NCBI GenBank assembly: GCA_019419995.1
Contig: JAHZHZ010000028.1
Span: 1 to 13,214 of the forward strand
DNA: 13,214 nt
Reading direction: 5' to 3'
From: Clostridiales bacterium
GTDB lineage: Bacteria > Bacillota > Clostridia > Christensenellales > Aristaeellaceae
Shown one piece after another: positions 1 to 5,855 of this stretch. The translations under genes and the position numbers were made by a program. The notes below the pieces were generated by a model that worked only from the letters and a program-made list of their open reading frames with translations, ran no database searches and was not told the DNA's origin. Position 1 is the first letter of the stretch, and the number at the start of each line of letters is the position of its first letter.

Positions 1-10
1 GGAAGATAAC

Positions 11-196
11 ATGAAGATAGAATGGATTTTATGCCCCTTTTGCGGCAGCAAAACACGATTGAAAATCCGCGATGACACAGTCCTGGAAAACTTTCCGCTA
101 TATTGCCCTAAATATAAACATGAAACCTTGATTGCGGTAAGACAACTGAATCTATCCATCATACAAGAGCCAGACGCTAAGACGCAGAGCCGATAA
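11..196 (+). CDS. Cysteine-rich KTR family protein (one zinc-ribbon Cys lost)
   Basis: A 61-residue protein of the Cys-rich KTR family, short proteins of unknown function carried by clostridial conjugative elements. The sequence shows one zinc-ribbon knuckle, CPFC (Cys8, Cys11), then the family's GSKTR segment and the ENFPLYCPK segment. The second knuckle reads Cys32-Pro-Lys-Tyr35, where relatives known to me have CPKC, so a fourth metal ligand appears to be replaced by Tyr (a TGT to TAT-type change). The C-terminus EPDAKTQSR is typical of the family. A weak GGAAG ribosome site lies at 1-5. Its stop codon is inside the left arm of the following terminator, so gene end and transcription end are fused. 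Function unknown; a zinc-binding role is an inference from the knuckles. Confidence 0.85.
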   Translation: MKIEWILCPFCGSKTRLKIRDDTVLENFPLYCPKYKHETLIAVRQLNLSIIQEPDAKTQSR

Positions 197-235
197 CACT
201 GAGGAAAAACCTCATAGGTTATCGGCTCTGTTTTT
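186..235 (+). terminator. Intrinsic terminator after the KTR gene
   Basis: A 12-bp perfect stem (AGAGCCGATAAC at 186-197 with GTTATCGGCTCT at 218-229) contains a second inner GAGG/CCTC stem and is followed by five Ts (231-235). It overlaps the last codons and stop of the KTR gene. Confidence 0.9.
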
Positions 236-326
236 ATATCCTCTATGATCGATCTGCCCGGCGGCAGAAAAGAAAAAAACCGCCGCGGGGCAGACGGCTT
301 TCTGTGCGCAAAAAAGCACTTGATTC

Positions 327-355
327 ACGGCGGTTCGATTCGAGCCGCCGTTTTT
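327..355 (+). terminator. Intrinsic terminator in the leader region
   Basis: An 11-bp stem, ACGGCGGTTCG (327-337) with CGAGCCGCCGT (341-351), one G-T pair and a three-base loop, runs straight into a T tract (351-355). Confidence 0.8.
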
Positions 356-401
356 CTTTACCCTGACAGCTTCCACGGCGGCATAGAAGGAGGATGCCGC
401 C

Positions 402-512
402 ATGCTGCGCCGGATACTATCCCCGCCTGATCTGACAAGGGCTAGCCGCTCAAAAAAAGCCCGTTCCATTTGGCGGAGAGGTTCGGTCATGAATATGAAC
501 TATACCGTGTAA
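402..512 (+). CDS. Possible 36-residue leader peptide
   Basis: An ATG at 402 follows a strong AAGGAGG (387-393) by eight bases and opens a 36-codon frame ending with TAA at 510-512. The product is basic (many Arg and Lys) and starts MLRRILSPPDL; I recognise no family. The stop lies 24 bases before the stem of the terminator at 537-572. A well-initiated short ORF ending just before a terminator is the arrangement of an attenuation leader peptide, as seen ahead of regulated genes in other conjugative transposons. An internal ATG at 489 would give a seven-codon alternative. No homology supports translation, so it may be chance. Confidence 0.4.
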   Translation: MLRRILSPPDLTRASRSKKARSIWRRGSVMNMNYTV

Positions 513-536
513 ATAAACTTCATATTGTTTTCCATT

Positions 537-572
537 GCGCCCGGTGGGTCTGCGACCTGCCGGGCGCTTTTT
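537..572 (+). terminator. Terminator or attenuator upstream of the sigma gene
   Basis: GCGCCCGG (537-544) pairs with CCGGGCGC (560-567) around a 15-base loop and is followed by TTTTT (568-572). It sits between the possible leader peptide and the sigma-factor gene, so readthrough would be needed for expression from any upstream promoter. Confidence 0.8.
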
Positions 573-691
573 GTCGTTTCCTGCGGTCGGGCTGGCTGGC
601 CGTTGATTTTCTCAAATTTTCTTCAAAAAGGAGGCGCTTAGCGGGCAGAACACGCTCTCGCAGGATTGGTAGTAGCGGAAAGGGAGAGAAC

Positions 692-719
692 CACCTAATC
701 CCCCCATGGAAAGGGGGTG
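692..719 (+). promoter_or_regulatory. Hairpin pairing with the sigma-gene ribosome site
   Basis: CCCCC at 701-705 can pair with GGGGG at 713-717, and CACC (692-695) with GGTG (716-719) as an alternative. The G run is the ribosome binding site for the ATG at 726. A four-codon ORF (ATG at 706, TGA at 718-720) crosses the same site. Translation of the sigma factor may thus be weak unless the hairpin is opened. Pairing is seen directly; the regulatory effect is inferred. Confidence 0.4.
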
Positions 720-725
720 AAACTG

Positions 726-1157
726 ATGGAATCTAACCCCCGCGACTATGGCGAGCAATGCCGGTTCGATGCTTTTTGCAAGAAGGTATTGCGAAACGAG
801 GCCAGAGCCTACCTGCGGAACATGAAACGCCAAAGAGAGCGTGAAGCCTTCTTTAGCGACTTGTCCCAGGCGGAACTGGACAAGCTCTGCGTCGTAGATC
901 GTTACCCCAGCGACAGCATTGTGTTCTCGTCGCACGGCTACGATCTACATATCGACAACGAGCTTGTAGCCGAGGCTTTCTCCGCTTTGCCGCAGACGGA
1001 GCAGAGCATTTTGATTTTGCACTGCACCCTGGACCTGGCAGACGGTGAGATCGGCAATCTCGTTGGGATGTCCCGGAGCGCCGTTCAGCGGCACCGGACG
1101 AAGGCGCTGCAGGAGCTGCGCGAAGCATTGTCGGCGCTGATGCCGAAAGGAGGCTGA
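726..1157 (+). CDS. Small sigma-70-like RNA polymerase sigma factor of the element
   Basis: A 143-residue protein of the conjugative-transposon sigma-70-like group. The C-terminal half carries a region-4-type helix-turn-helix (LVAEAFSALPQTEQSI, then DGEIGNLVGMSRSAVQRHR and KALQELREAL), the part that contacts promoter -35 DNA; the N-terminal part is charged and short, with no clear full sigma region 2. The ATG at 726 is preferred over the in-frame GTG at 717 because the GGGGG ribosome site (713-717) lies eight bases before it and overlaps the GTG. It is followed after five bases by the HTH_16 gene, and the pair form a short operon ended by the 1402-1470 terminator. Probably controls element genes; targets are unknown. 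Confidence 0.82.
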   Translation: MESNPRDYGEQCRFDAFCKKVLRNEARAYLRNMKRQREREAFFSDLSQAELDKLCVVDRYPSDSIVFSSHGYDLHIDNELVAEAFSALPQTEQSILILHCTLDLADGEIGNLVGMSRSAVQRHRTKALQELREALSALMPKGG

Positions 1158-1162
1158 GGAAG

Positions 1163-1396
1163 ATGACAGAGCCCATCCACAAGGGAAAGGACCTGCCGCC
1201 CGTTTGGGTGATCCATGCGGCCTCCGGCGGTGACAGCGAGGCCATGGAGCAAGTGCTGCGGTACTACGACGACTATATGAGCCGCCTGTGTACCCGTACG
1301 CTCTATGACAAGAACGGAACGCCTCATGTGTGCGTGGATGTCCACATGAAACGCTGTCTGGAAACCCGACTGATTCGGGCTGTCGTTCGGAAATAA
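1163..1396 (+). CDS. HTH_16 helix-turn-helix protein of conjugative transposons
   Basis: A 77-residue protein matching the HTH_16 group of small putative DNA-binding proteins encoded beside the sigma-like gene in Tn916-type and Tn4451-type elements. The recognisable core runs from about residue 17, VIHAASGGDSEAMEQVLRYY, through the TRTLYDKNGTPHVCVD segment to the final MKRCLETRLIRAV. Its start at 1163 has an AGGAGG (1149-1154) overlapping the end of the sigma gene, so the two are probably co-translated. It may act in regulation or DNA processing of the element; the specific role is not established. Confidence 0.82.
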   Translation: MTEPIHKGKDLPPVWVIHAASGGDSEAMEQVLRYYDDYMSRLCTRTLYDKNGTPHVCVDVHMKRCLETRLIRAVVRK

Positions 1397-1401
1397 CTGC
1401 A

Positions 1402-1470
1402 CCAGCCCAAGTGTCGGCGGACGGTTTCCCCTTTCTGCGCCCGCCGACAGCCTGGGCTGGATTCGTTTTT
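1402..1470 (+). terminator. Terminator between the HTH_16 and tnpW genes
   Basis: A long imperfect stem joins 1402-1420 (CCAGCCC...TGTCGGCGG) to 1441-1460 (CCGCCGACA...GGGCTGG), with a small internal bulge and a 20-base loop, then TTTTT at 1466-1470. It closes the sigma/HTH_16 operon six bases after the HTH_16 stop. Confidence 0.85.
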
Positions 1471-1497
1471 CCATGTGAGAGGAAAGGAAGGCGATCC

Positions 1498-1695
1498 ATG
1501 AAAGAGAAGCCTGCACCCCCAGATATCCCAAAGCAACATCAAGTACAACTTGAACAAATGACCTATCGCTTCGGCAACAGGTTGTTTGTGGTAGAGTCTG
1601 TTTTCAAAGAGGAAAGCCCGGATACCCTGGGCAGCGTCCTTCTTCGATTGATGAAGGCAGAACATGAGAATAACAAACTCTCCAAACCCGGCTGA
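1498..1695 (+). CDS. tnpW: TnpW family protein
   Basis: A 65-residue protein with the TnpW family core: MTYRFGNRLFVVESVFKEES (from about residue 21), then DTLGSVLLRLMKAE. TnpW proteins are encoded just upstream of TnpX-type serine recombinases in Tn4451-like elements; their biochemical role is unknown to me. The ATG at 1498 is chosen because it begins where family members begin and follows a purine-rich AGGAAGG. The upstream part of the same open frame overlaps the preceding terminator and is not credible coding sequence. Its stop (1693-1695) lies inside the -35 element of the recombinase promoter. Confidence 0.85.
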   Translation: MKEKPAPPDIPKQHQVQLEQMTYRFGNRLFVVESVFKEESPDTLGSVLLRLMKAEHENNKLSKPG

Positions 1696-1720
1696 CACGG
1701 GCAGAGGGCGGCGGTATAAT
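1692..1720 (+). promoter_or_regulatory. Promoter of the serine recombinase gene
   Basis: CTGACA (1692-1697), a 17-base spacer and a perfect TATAAT (1715-1720) lie 53 bases before the recombinase ATG. The -35 overlaps the tnpW stop, so recombinase can be expressed independently of the upstream operon and its terminators. Confidence 0.75.
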
Positions 1721-1772
1721 TGTATTGGGAATACAAGATATGCTCTGTTCGGCTGTCCGGAAAGGAGGACTT

Positions 1773-3482
1773 ATGAGACAGTCGAATAACAAAAAATCCC
1801 GTGATGTGACCGCTTTCCTCTATGAGCGGCTTTCCCGTGACGATAATCTGGAGGGTGAGAGTTACAGCATCGGCAATCAGAAAAAGCTGTTAACCAAAGT
1901 GGCGAAGGAGAAAGGCTACACCAATCTGGTCCATTTCCTGGACGATGGCATTTCCGGCGTCACGATGGACCGCCCTGGTTTTGTGGAGATGATCCAGCAG
2001 CTTGAGCAGGGGCGGGCCGCTGCGGTATTTGTCAAAGACCTTTCCCGCTTGGGCCGTAACTACATCGAGGTCGGCAGACTGACCGAGGAATTTTTCCCGG
2101 AGCATGACATTCGCTTGGTGGCGGTATCCGACAACATCGACACCGCCGAGGGCGAGAACGAGTTGGCACCGATCCGCAACCTGTTTAATGAATGGTATGC
2201 CCGCGACATCAGCAAGAAACGGCGTATCAGCAACAAGATCAAGGGAAATGCGGGCGAGCCGATGGGCCAGCCTCCCTACGGTTACATCAAAGACCCCGAC
2301 AATCCGAAACGATGGATCGTAGATGACGAAGCCGCCCAGGTGGTTCGGCGGATTTACAGCATGACCCTGGAGGGCTACGGGACGGAGCAGATCGCCACGC
2401 AGCTTGAACGGGATGAAATCCTTACCCCTTGTGCCTATTGGCTGAAAAAGGGCATCAAGCGCCCTGGAAAGGGTAAGCAGCAGCCCGCTACCAAGTGGAA
2501 CAGTTCCACCGTGACCAAAATCCTGTCTTTGCAGGAATATTGCGGTGACATTCTCAACTTCAAGACCTACTCCAAATCCTACAAGAACAAAAAGAGGTTG
2601 GAGAATGACCGTGAGAATTGGGTCGTCTTCAAGGATGTCCACGAGCCGATCATCGAACGGTCTGTTTTTGAGCAGGTGCAGCAGAAGCGGGGCAAAATCC
2701 GCAAGCGCCGCACCAACAAAGGTGAGCACAACATGTTCTCCGGCCTTCTGGTCTGTGCTGATTGCGGCTGCAATCTTCACTTCCATTTCAATCAAGGCAA
2801 CCCGGAGATCAAGTATTTCAACTGCTCCAACTATAAGGGCAACCGTGGGAGCTGTACGTCCACCCACTATGTCCGAGTAGATTTCCTAGAACAGGTGGTG
2901 CTTGGTGAAATCCGGCGTCTGACGAAGTTTGCCAGCCTCTATGAGGACGAGTTTCTGAAAGCGGTGATCGGGCACTCCCAGCAAGCGGCGGAGACCGACC
3001 GCAAGCTGAAGGAAAAGGAATTGAAAGCCCTGCTTGCCCGTGACGAGGAACTGGACGGGCTGTTTGAACGCATCTATGAGGACAATGTTTCCGGCAAGCT
3101 CTCCGATGACCGTTTTGCAAAAATGTCTAGACGGTATGAGGACGAGCAAAAGGAGCTGGCGGAGAAAATCAAAAAGCTCCGCTCCGAAATTGAGAAGCAG
3201 AGCAGCCAGGCCATGACCACGGATATGTTCATCTCTTTGGTGCGAAAGTACACCCGCGCACGCAAGCTCAAGCCCCGGATGCTCAACGAGTTGGTTGAGA
3301 AGATCGAGGTTTACCATGCGGAGAAAATTGATGGTGTGTGGGAGCAGCGACTTCGCATCCATTATAACTGCGTGGGAGAAATCACAATCCCTAAAATGCT
3401 GCCTCTCCCAATTCCTGATGTGACCGTCAATACCCGAAAGGGTGTATTCGTCAACTACGCTCCGGCAGAGATCGCCGGATGA
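1773..3482 (+). CDS. Large serine recombinase (TnpX/TndX-like) with DUF4368-type C-terminus
   Basis: A 569-residue large serine recombinase that excises and integrates the element. The N-terminal resolvase domain (about 13-165) shows the nucleophile in YERLS (Ser21), the DGISG segment, and the active-site arginines in KDLSRLGRN (Arg92, Arg95). A recombinase domain follows (about 175-310, including the MGQPPYGYIKD segment). A zinc ribbon (from Cys328, CADCGC, to about residue 358, with FNCSNYKG) follows, then a long coiled coil (about 405-478) and a DUF4368-like C-terminus with the LVEKIEVYHAEK segment. ATG 1773 follows AAAGGAGG (1761-1768) closely; an upstream in-frame TTG at 1725 lacks such a site. 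Length is close to TndX of Tn5397 (533 residues) and shorter than TnpX of Tn4451 (707). All catalytic residues I can check are intact, so the element may be mobile. Confidence 0.93.
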   Translation: MRQSNNKKSRDVTAFLYERLSRDDNLEGESYSIGNQKKLLTKVAKEKGYTNLVHFLDDGISGVTMDRPGFVEMIQQLEQGRAAAVFVKDLSRLGRNYIEVGRLTEEFFPEHDIRLVAVSDNIDTAEGENELAPIRNLFNEWYARDISKKRRISNKIKGNAGEPMGQPPYGYIKDPDNPKRWIVDDEAAQVVRRIYSMTLEGYGTEQIATQLERDEILTPCAYWLKKGIKRPGKGKQQPATKWNSSTVTKILSLQEYCGDILNFKTYSKSYKNKKRLENDRENWVVFKDVHEPIIERSVFEQVQQKRGKIRKRRTNKGEHNMFSGLLVCADCGCNLHFHFNQGNPEIKYFNCSNYKGNRGSCTSTHYVRVDFLEQVVLGEIRRLTKFASLYEDEFLKAVIGHSQQAAETDRKLKEKELKALLARDEELDGLFERIYEDNVSGKLSDDRFAKMSRRYEDEQKELAEKIKKLRSEIEKQSSQAMTTDMFISLVRKYTRARKLKPRMLNELVEKIEVYHAEKIDGVWEQRLRIHYNCVGEITIPKMLPLPIPDVTVNTRKGVFVNYAPAEIAG

Positions 3483-3538
3483 AAACAAAAAAAGACGAGT
3501 GTTCTTACAGCTTTTCAAATGCTATAAGAACACTCGTC
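3482..3538 (-). terminator. Terminator of the tRNA operon, beside the element junction
   Basis: A long stem, GACGAGTGTTCTTACAGC (3494-3511) with its near-perfect complement at 3521-3538 around a nine-base loop, is followed on the minus strand by seven Ts, a G and four more Ts (3493 down to 3482). No T tract follows on the plus strand, so it serves the minus-strand tRNA operon. The T tract abuts the recombinase stop codon, so the element boundary falls in or right beside it. Confidence 0.85.
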
Positions 3539-3539
3539 A

Positions 3540-3628
3540 TGGTGCGGGAAACAGGACTTGAACCTGCATGTCCTAAGCGAACACTAGAACCTGAATCTAG
3601 CGCGTCTGCCAATTCCGCCATTCCCGCA
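3540..3628 (-). tRNA. tRNA-Leu (anticodon CAG), CCA encoded
   Basis: On the minus strand the acceptor arms TGCGGGA and TCCCGCA pair, with CCA encoded at 3542-3540. The anticodon stem CTAGA/TCTAG encloses the loop TTCAGGT, giving anticodon CAG. The D-loop sequence, T-arm GGTTCAAGTCC and an extended variable arm of the leucine class are present. It is the last tRNA of a Thr-Tyr-Leu operon and the one nearest to the inserted element; its sequence is intact. Confidence 0.95.
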
Positions 3629-3635
3629 GATGTTA

Positions 3636-3721
<86 letters not shown>

Positions 3722-3751
3722 CATTTAATGCCGTTCCCTCTCAAACTCAAA

Positions 3752-3827
3752 TGGAGCTGGCGAAGGGACTTGAACCCGCAACCTGCTGATTACAAATCAG
3801 CTGCTCTGCCAATTGAGCTACGCCAGC
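3752..3827 (-). tRNA. tRNA-Thr (anticodon TGT), CCA encoded
   Basis: On the minus strand GCTGGCG pairs with CGCCAGC, with discriminator T and CCA encoded at 3754-3752. The anticodon stem GCTGA/TCAGC encloses TTTGTAA, giving anticodon TGT. D-arm and T-arm (GGGTTCAAGTCCC) are standard. It is the first gene of the tRNA operon, about 75 bases after the promoter. Confidence 0.95.
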
Positions 3828-3903
3828 CTGTCCAAGAAACCGGCTGCCATACCTCTCCGGCAGCCTCGACGAGTAACCCGCCGTTGCGTCGGCAACAGAT
3901 ATT

Positions 3904-3931
3904 ATTATACATGGTTTCGATGATTTGTCAA
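3904..3931 (-). promoter_or_regulatory. Promoter of the tRNA Thr-Tyr-Leu operon
   Basis: Reading the minus strand, a perfect TTGACA (3931-3926) is followed by a 16-base spacer and a perfect TATAAT (3909-3904). The leader that follows contains a hairpin (GGCTGCC at 3865-3859 with GGCAGCC at 3848-3842) before tRNA-Thr. Confidence 0.88.
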
Positions 3932-3968
3932 GTGGTTTATTTGAATTTTCTCATTTTTTATTCCAGAA

Positions 3969-4027
3969 ACCTTCCCTGCCCGGCTTCTTCCATCTTTGAT
4001 TGGGCCGGACGGGAAAGGTCGGTTTTT
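3969..4027. terminator. Hairpin downstream of the ZIP gene, probable terminator
   Basis: A 16-bp stem with one mismatch and two G-U pairs joins 3969-3984 (ACCTTCCCTGCCCGGC) to 4004-4019. A run of five Ts (4023-4027) follows on the plus strand, whereas the minus-strand tail is poor in Ts. The only gene that obviously needs a terminator here is the minus-strand ZIP transporter ending at 4100, so it may work in that direction despite the weak tail, or shield the tRNA promoter. Confidence 0.5.
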
Positions 4028-4099
4028 ATGATTCAATGCAAATGAAGCAGCAACTGCATGCCAAAGGTCTTATCGCACTCCGGTCATGGCCATCATTAT

Positions 4100-4834
4100 T
4101 TATTGAAAGATACTGTTTACGCAGGTCATAAAGAGAAAGCCACACATGACAATAAATCCTCCCTGACGAAGCTGTTGCGCATTAATTGCTCGAGGTATCA
4201 TATTTGTGATGATCACATCCAGCATGGCTCCCCCGGCAAAGGCAAGGGTAAAGGGCAACAGCCCTTGCGCCAAATGGCCCCACAGCGCTCCCGCAAATAC
4301 ACCCGCTGCGTTGAGCACCCCTGTGGCCAATGCAATACAGGCAGCCTGTTTCCGTCGCACCCCTGCATTGAGAAGGGGTGGAATCATTACCACGCCTTCA
4401 GGAAAATTCTGAAGAGCTATACCTCCAACTACCATCCATGCTGCGGTGGCATTTGCGCCGTTGAGGCCAATTCCACCAGCCATTCCTTCGGGAAATTTAT
4501 GCACAGCAATGGCCAACACAAACAATAATTCAGGATGATGATGAAACAACTTCGTACTTCCGCCTAATCGTTGGGAAGAAAATCCTACCGCACGCAGCAA
4601 AGCCGTACCACACAACGCCCCAACGGGAATCATCGTCCAATTCCATGGACCACATGCCATTTCCATTGCCGGCACGAATAGCCCAAAGGTAGCCGCAGCC
4701 AGCATAATGCCTGCTGCCAGTGCAGTAACCAAATCATTCCATAAAGGGGTAACCCTATTAAATAAAAAGCCGCACGCTGTTCCGATCAGCGTAGAACCGC
4801 CGATCCCCAATGCAGCCCAAAGCACAGGACTCAT
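4100..4834 (-). CDS. ZIP-family divalent metal transporter
   Basis: A 244-residue membrane protein of the ZIP (ZRT/IRT-like, ZupT/GufA-type) family, which imports Zn2+, Fe2+ or similar ions. About eight hydrophobic segments are visible. The two metal-site helices carry HKFPEG (His112 to Gly117) and QNFPEG (Gln142 to Gly147). The first is the usual HNxPEG signature; in the second the leading His seen in many ZIPs is Gln, which could alter metal choice. A short His cluster (FHHHPE) precedes the first site, in the cytoplasmic-loop position typical of ZIPs. The ATG at 4834 has an AAGGGAG about nine bases upstream. It is divergent from the PHP gene, 97 bases apart. Substrate cannot be assigned from sequence. 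Confidence 0.9.
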   Translation of the reverse strand: MSPVLWAALGIGGSTLIGTACGFLFNRVTPLWNDLVTALAAGIMLAAATFGLFVPAMEMACGPWNWTMIPVGALCGTALLRAVGFSSQRLGGSTKLFHHHPELLFVLAIAVHKFPEGMAGGIGLNGANATAAWMVVGGIALQNFPEGVVMIPPLLNAGVRRKQAACIALATGVLNAAGVFAGALWGHLAQGLLPFTLAFAGGAMLDVIITNMIPRAINAQQLRQGGFIVMCGFLFMTCVNSIFQ

Positions 4835-4881
4835 AAATGAAAACTCCCTTTTCGTTGCTTCGGCATTCTATGCCATCCGGG

Positions 4882-4910
4882 TTGACAGCGCTACAGGAAT
4901 AATGGATAAT
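4882..4910 (+). promoter_or_regulatory. Promoter of the PHP phosphoesterase gene
   Basis: A perfect TTGACA (4882-4887), 17-base spacer and GATAAT (4905-4910) lie just before a GAGGAGGG ribosome site (4918-4925). The predicted transcript start would leave a 5' leader of only about 15 bases. Confidence 0.8.
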
Positions 4911-4931
4911 CAAATTCGAGGAGGGATAAAA

Positions 4932-5756
4932 ATGGATTATGTTGATTTGCATATTCATTCCAAATATTCCGACGGAACTTTGACGCCCGAGGAGATTGTG
5001 CGTTCAGCGCGTGCCCGGGGTGTGGGCCTGATTTCCGTTTGTGACCACAATGAAATTCGCGGAACACTTCAGGTCATGTCCCTTTCCGAAGAGGCAAAGT
5101 TGCGGTGCATACCTGGTGTTGAAATAGACGCACTGTTTGGCGGGCAGGATATTCATATTCTCTGCTATGGCGCAGATCTTACAAATCGGTGGCTTTTGAC
5201 CTGCATAACCCATGCACGGGATAGGCTGGATAACATGAGCCGTCAGTTGTTGTTGAACATGGTTGGAGACTATCCACAGCTCAATATGGAAGAATACGAA
5301 GCTTTTTCCCATAATTTCCGTCTAGGCGGATGGAAAATGCTGCAATATTTATGCCACAAGGGCATAACGGTACGGCTACGAGACGGTCTGCCCCTATACG
5401 AACGCTACGGCGTGCTCTATGCTGAAGCGGGGTTTGATTCTGCTCAACACGTGGTTGAAGCCATTCATCAAGCTGGAGGACGTGCAGTGCTTGCACATCC
5501 CGGCGTAATCTATCCGACGGATCGCATTAGCCAATTCGTGCAGCACGTAGAGAAGGTTATGGACCAGGGGCTGGATGGCATCGAATGTTACTATCCCCGT
5601 CATAGTCCAGGCATCACCCGAGCCTTACTGGAAATCTGCCAACAAAGAAACGCCATGGTCACCGCAGGAAGCGACTGCCACGGTGCCTTCAACCACAGCG
5701 AAATTGGTCAGACTCGAACTCCCTTGAGTGCCCTGGCGTTGGATAATCTTTTATAA
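4932..5756 (+). CDS. PHP-domain phosphoesterase (TrpH/YciV-like)
   Basis: A 274-residue PHP-domain metal-dependent phosphoesterase. The family's metal ligands can be followed: HIH (His7, His9), CDHNEIRG (Asp38, His39), PGVEID (Glu64), IHILCYG (His75), AHPG (His189) and GSDCHG (Asp248, His250). Full-length relatives include the E. coli YciV/RNase AM type, which hydrolyses 3',5'-bisphosphonucleotides or trims RNA 5' ends; which substrate this one uses is not visible. ATG 4932 is preferred over the upstream open frame because of the GAGGAGGG seven bases before it and because the family starts with MxxVDLHxHS. Its own promoter precedes it; cardiolipin synthase follows after 99 bases and may be read through. 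Confidence 0.92.
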   Translation: MDYVDLHIHSKYSDGTLTPEEIVRSARARGVGLISVCDHNEIRGTLQVMSLSEEAKLRCIPGVEIDALFGGQDIHILCYGADLTNRWLLTCITHARDRLDNMSRQLLLNMVGDYPQLNMEEYEAFSHNFRLGGWKMLQYLCHKGITVRLRDGLPLYERYGVLYAEAGFDSAQHVVEAIHQAGGRAVLAHPGVIYPTDRISQFVQHVEKVMDQGLDGIECYYPRHSPGITRALLEICQQRNAMVTAGSDCHGAFNHSEIGQTRTPLSALALDNLL

Positions 5757-5855
5757 CCACATTACCACCTTCGCCCATTAGTTGCAATTCATAGTAATTT
5801 AACAGCAGCAGAGTAAGATAAGAGTTAGCTGGCCACAGGAAAGCGGGGATGAAAG

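Larger units (their letters stand above)
236..725 (+). other. Leader-like region between the KTR and sigma-factor genes
   Basis: About 490 bases without a recognised protein-coding gene. It holds two intrinsic terminators (327-355 and 537-572), a possible 36-codon ORF with a good ribosome site (402-512), an AAAGGAGG-like sequence near 625-633 with no start codon at a useful distance, and a hairpin that can pair with the ribosome site of the sigma gene (692-719). I found no promoter close to consensus. The layout suggests a transcript controlled by premature termination, but that is inference. Confidence 0.6.
1..3490. mobile_element. Right-hand end of a Tn4451/Tn5397-like integrative element
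   Basis: The gene order Cys-rich KTR protein, small sigma factor, HTH_16 protein, TnpW and large serine recombinase is the familiar recombination-end module of clostridial conjugative or mobilizable transposons that move by serine recombinases. The recombinase is the last gene, as in Tn4451 and Tn5397. The right boundary is inferred to lie between the recombinase stop (3480-3482) and the stem of the host tRNA terminator that begins at 3494. The left end, transfer genes and any cargo are outside the window, so the size and class (ICE or mobilizable) cannot be decided. Element membership is a confident family-based inference; the exact junction is not. Confidence 0.85.

Noticed and set aside
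945..1499. Overlapping minus-strand open frames opposite the sigma and HTH_16 genes
   Set aside because: Compositionally odd translations with no recognisable domain; the plus-strand genes are supported by family matches and ribosome sites.
1890..2867. A 325-codon open frame on the minus strand opposite the serine recombinase
   Set aside because: It lies wholly within a gene with intact catalytic motifs, has no family resemblance, and is explained by codon bias of the sense gene.
3828..3903. T-box or riboswitch in the tRNA operon leader
   Set aside because: Only short simple hairpins are present; there is no T-box sequence and the transcript encodes tRNAs, not a regulated protein.
4707..4931. 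An upstream extension of the PHP gene
   Set aside because: It overlaps the divergent ZIP gene and the promoter, and the family N-terminus and ribosome site both point to 4932.
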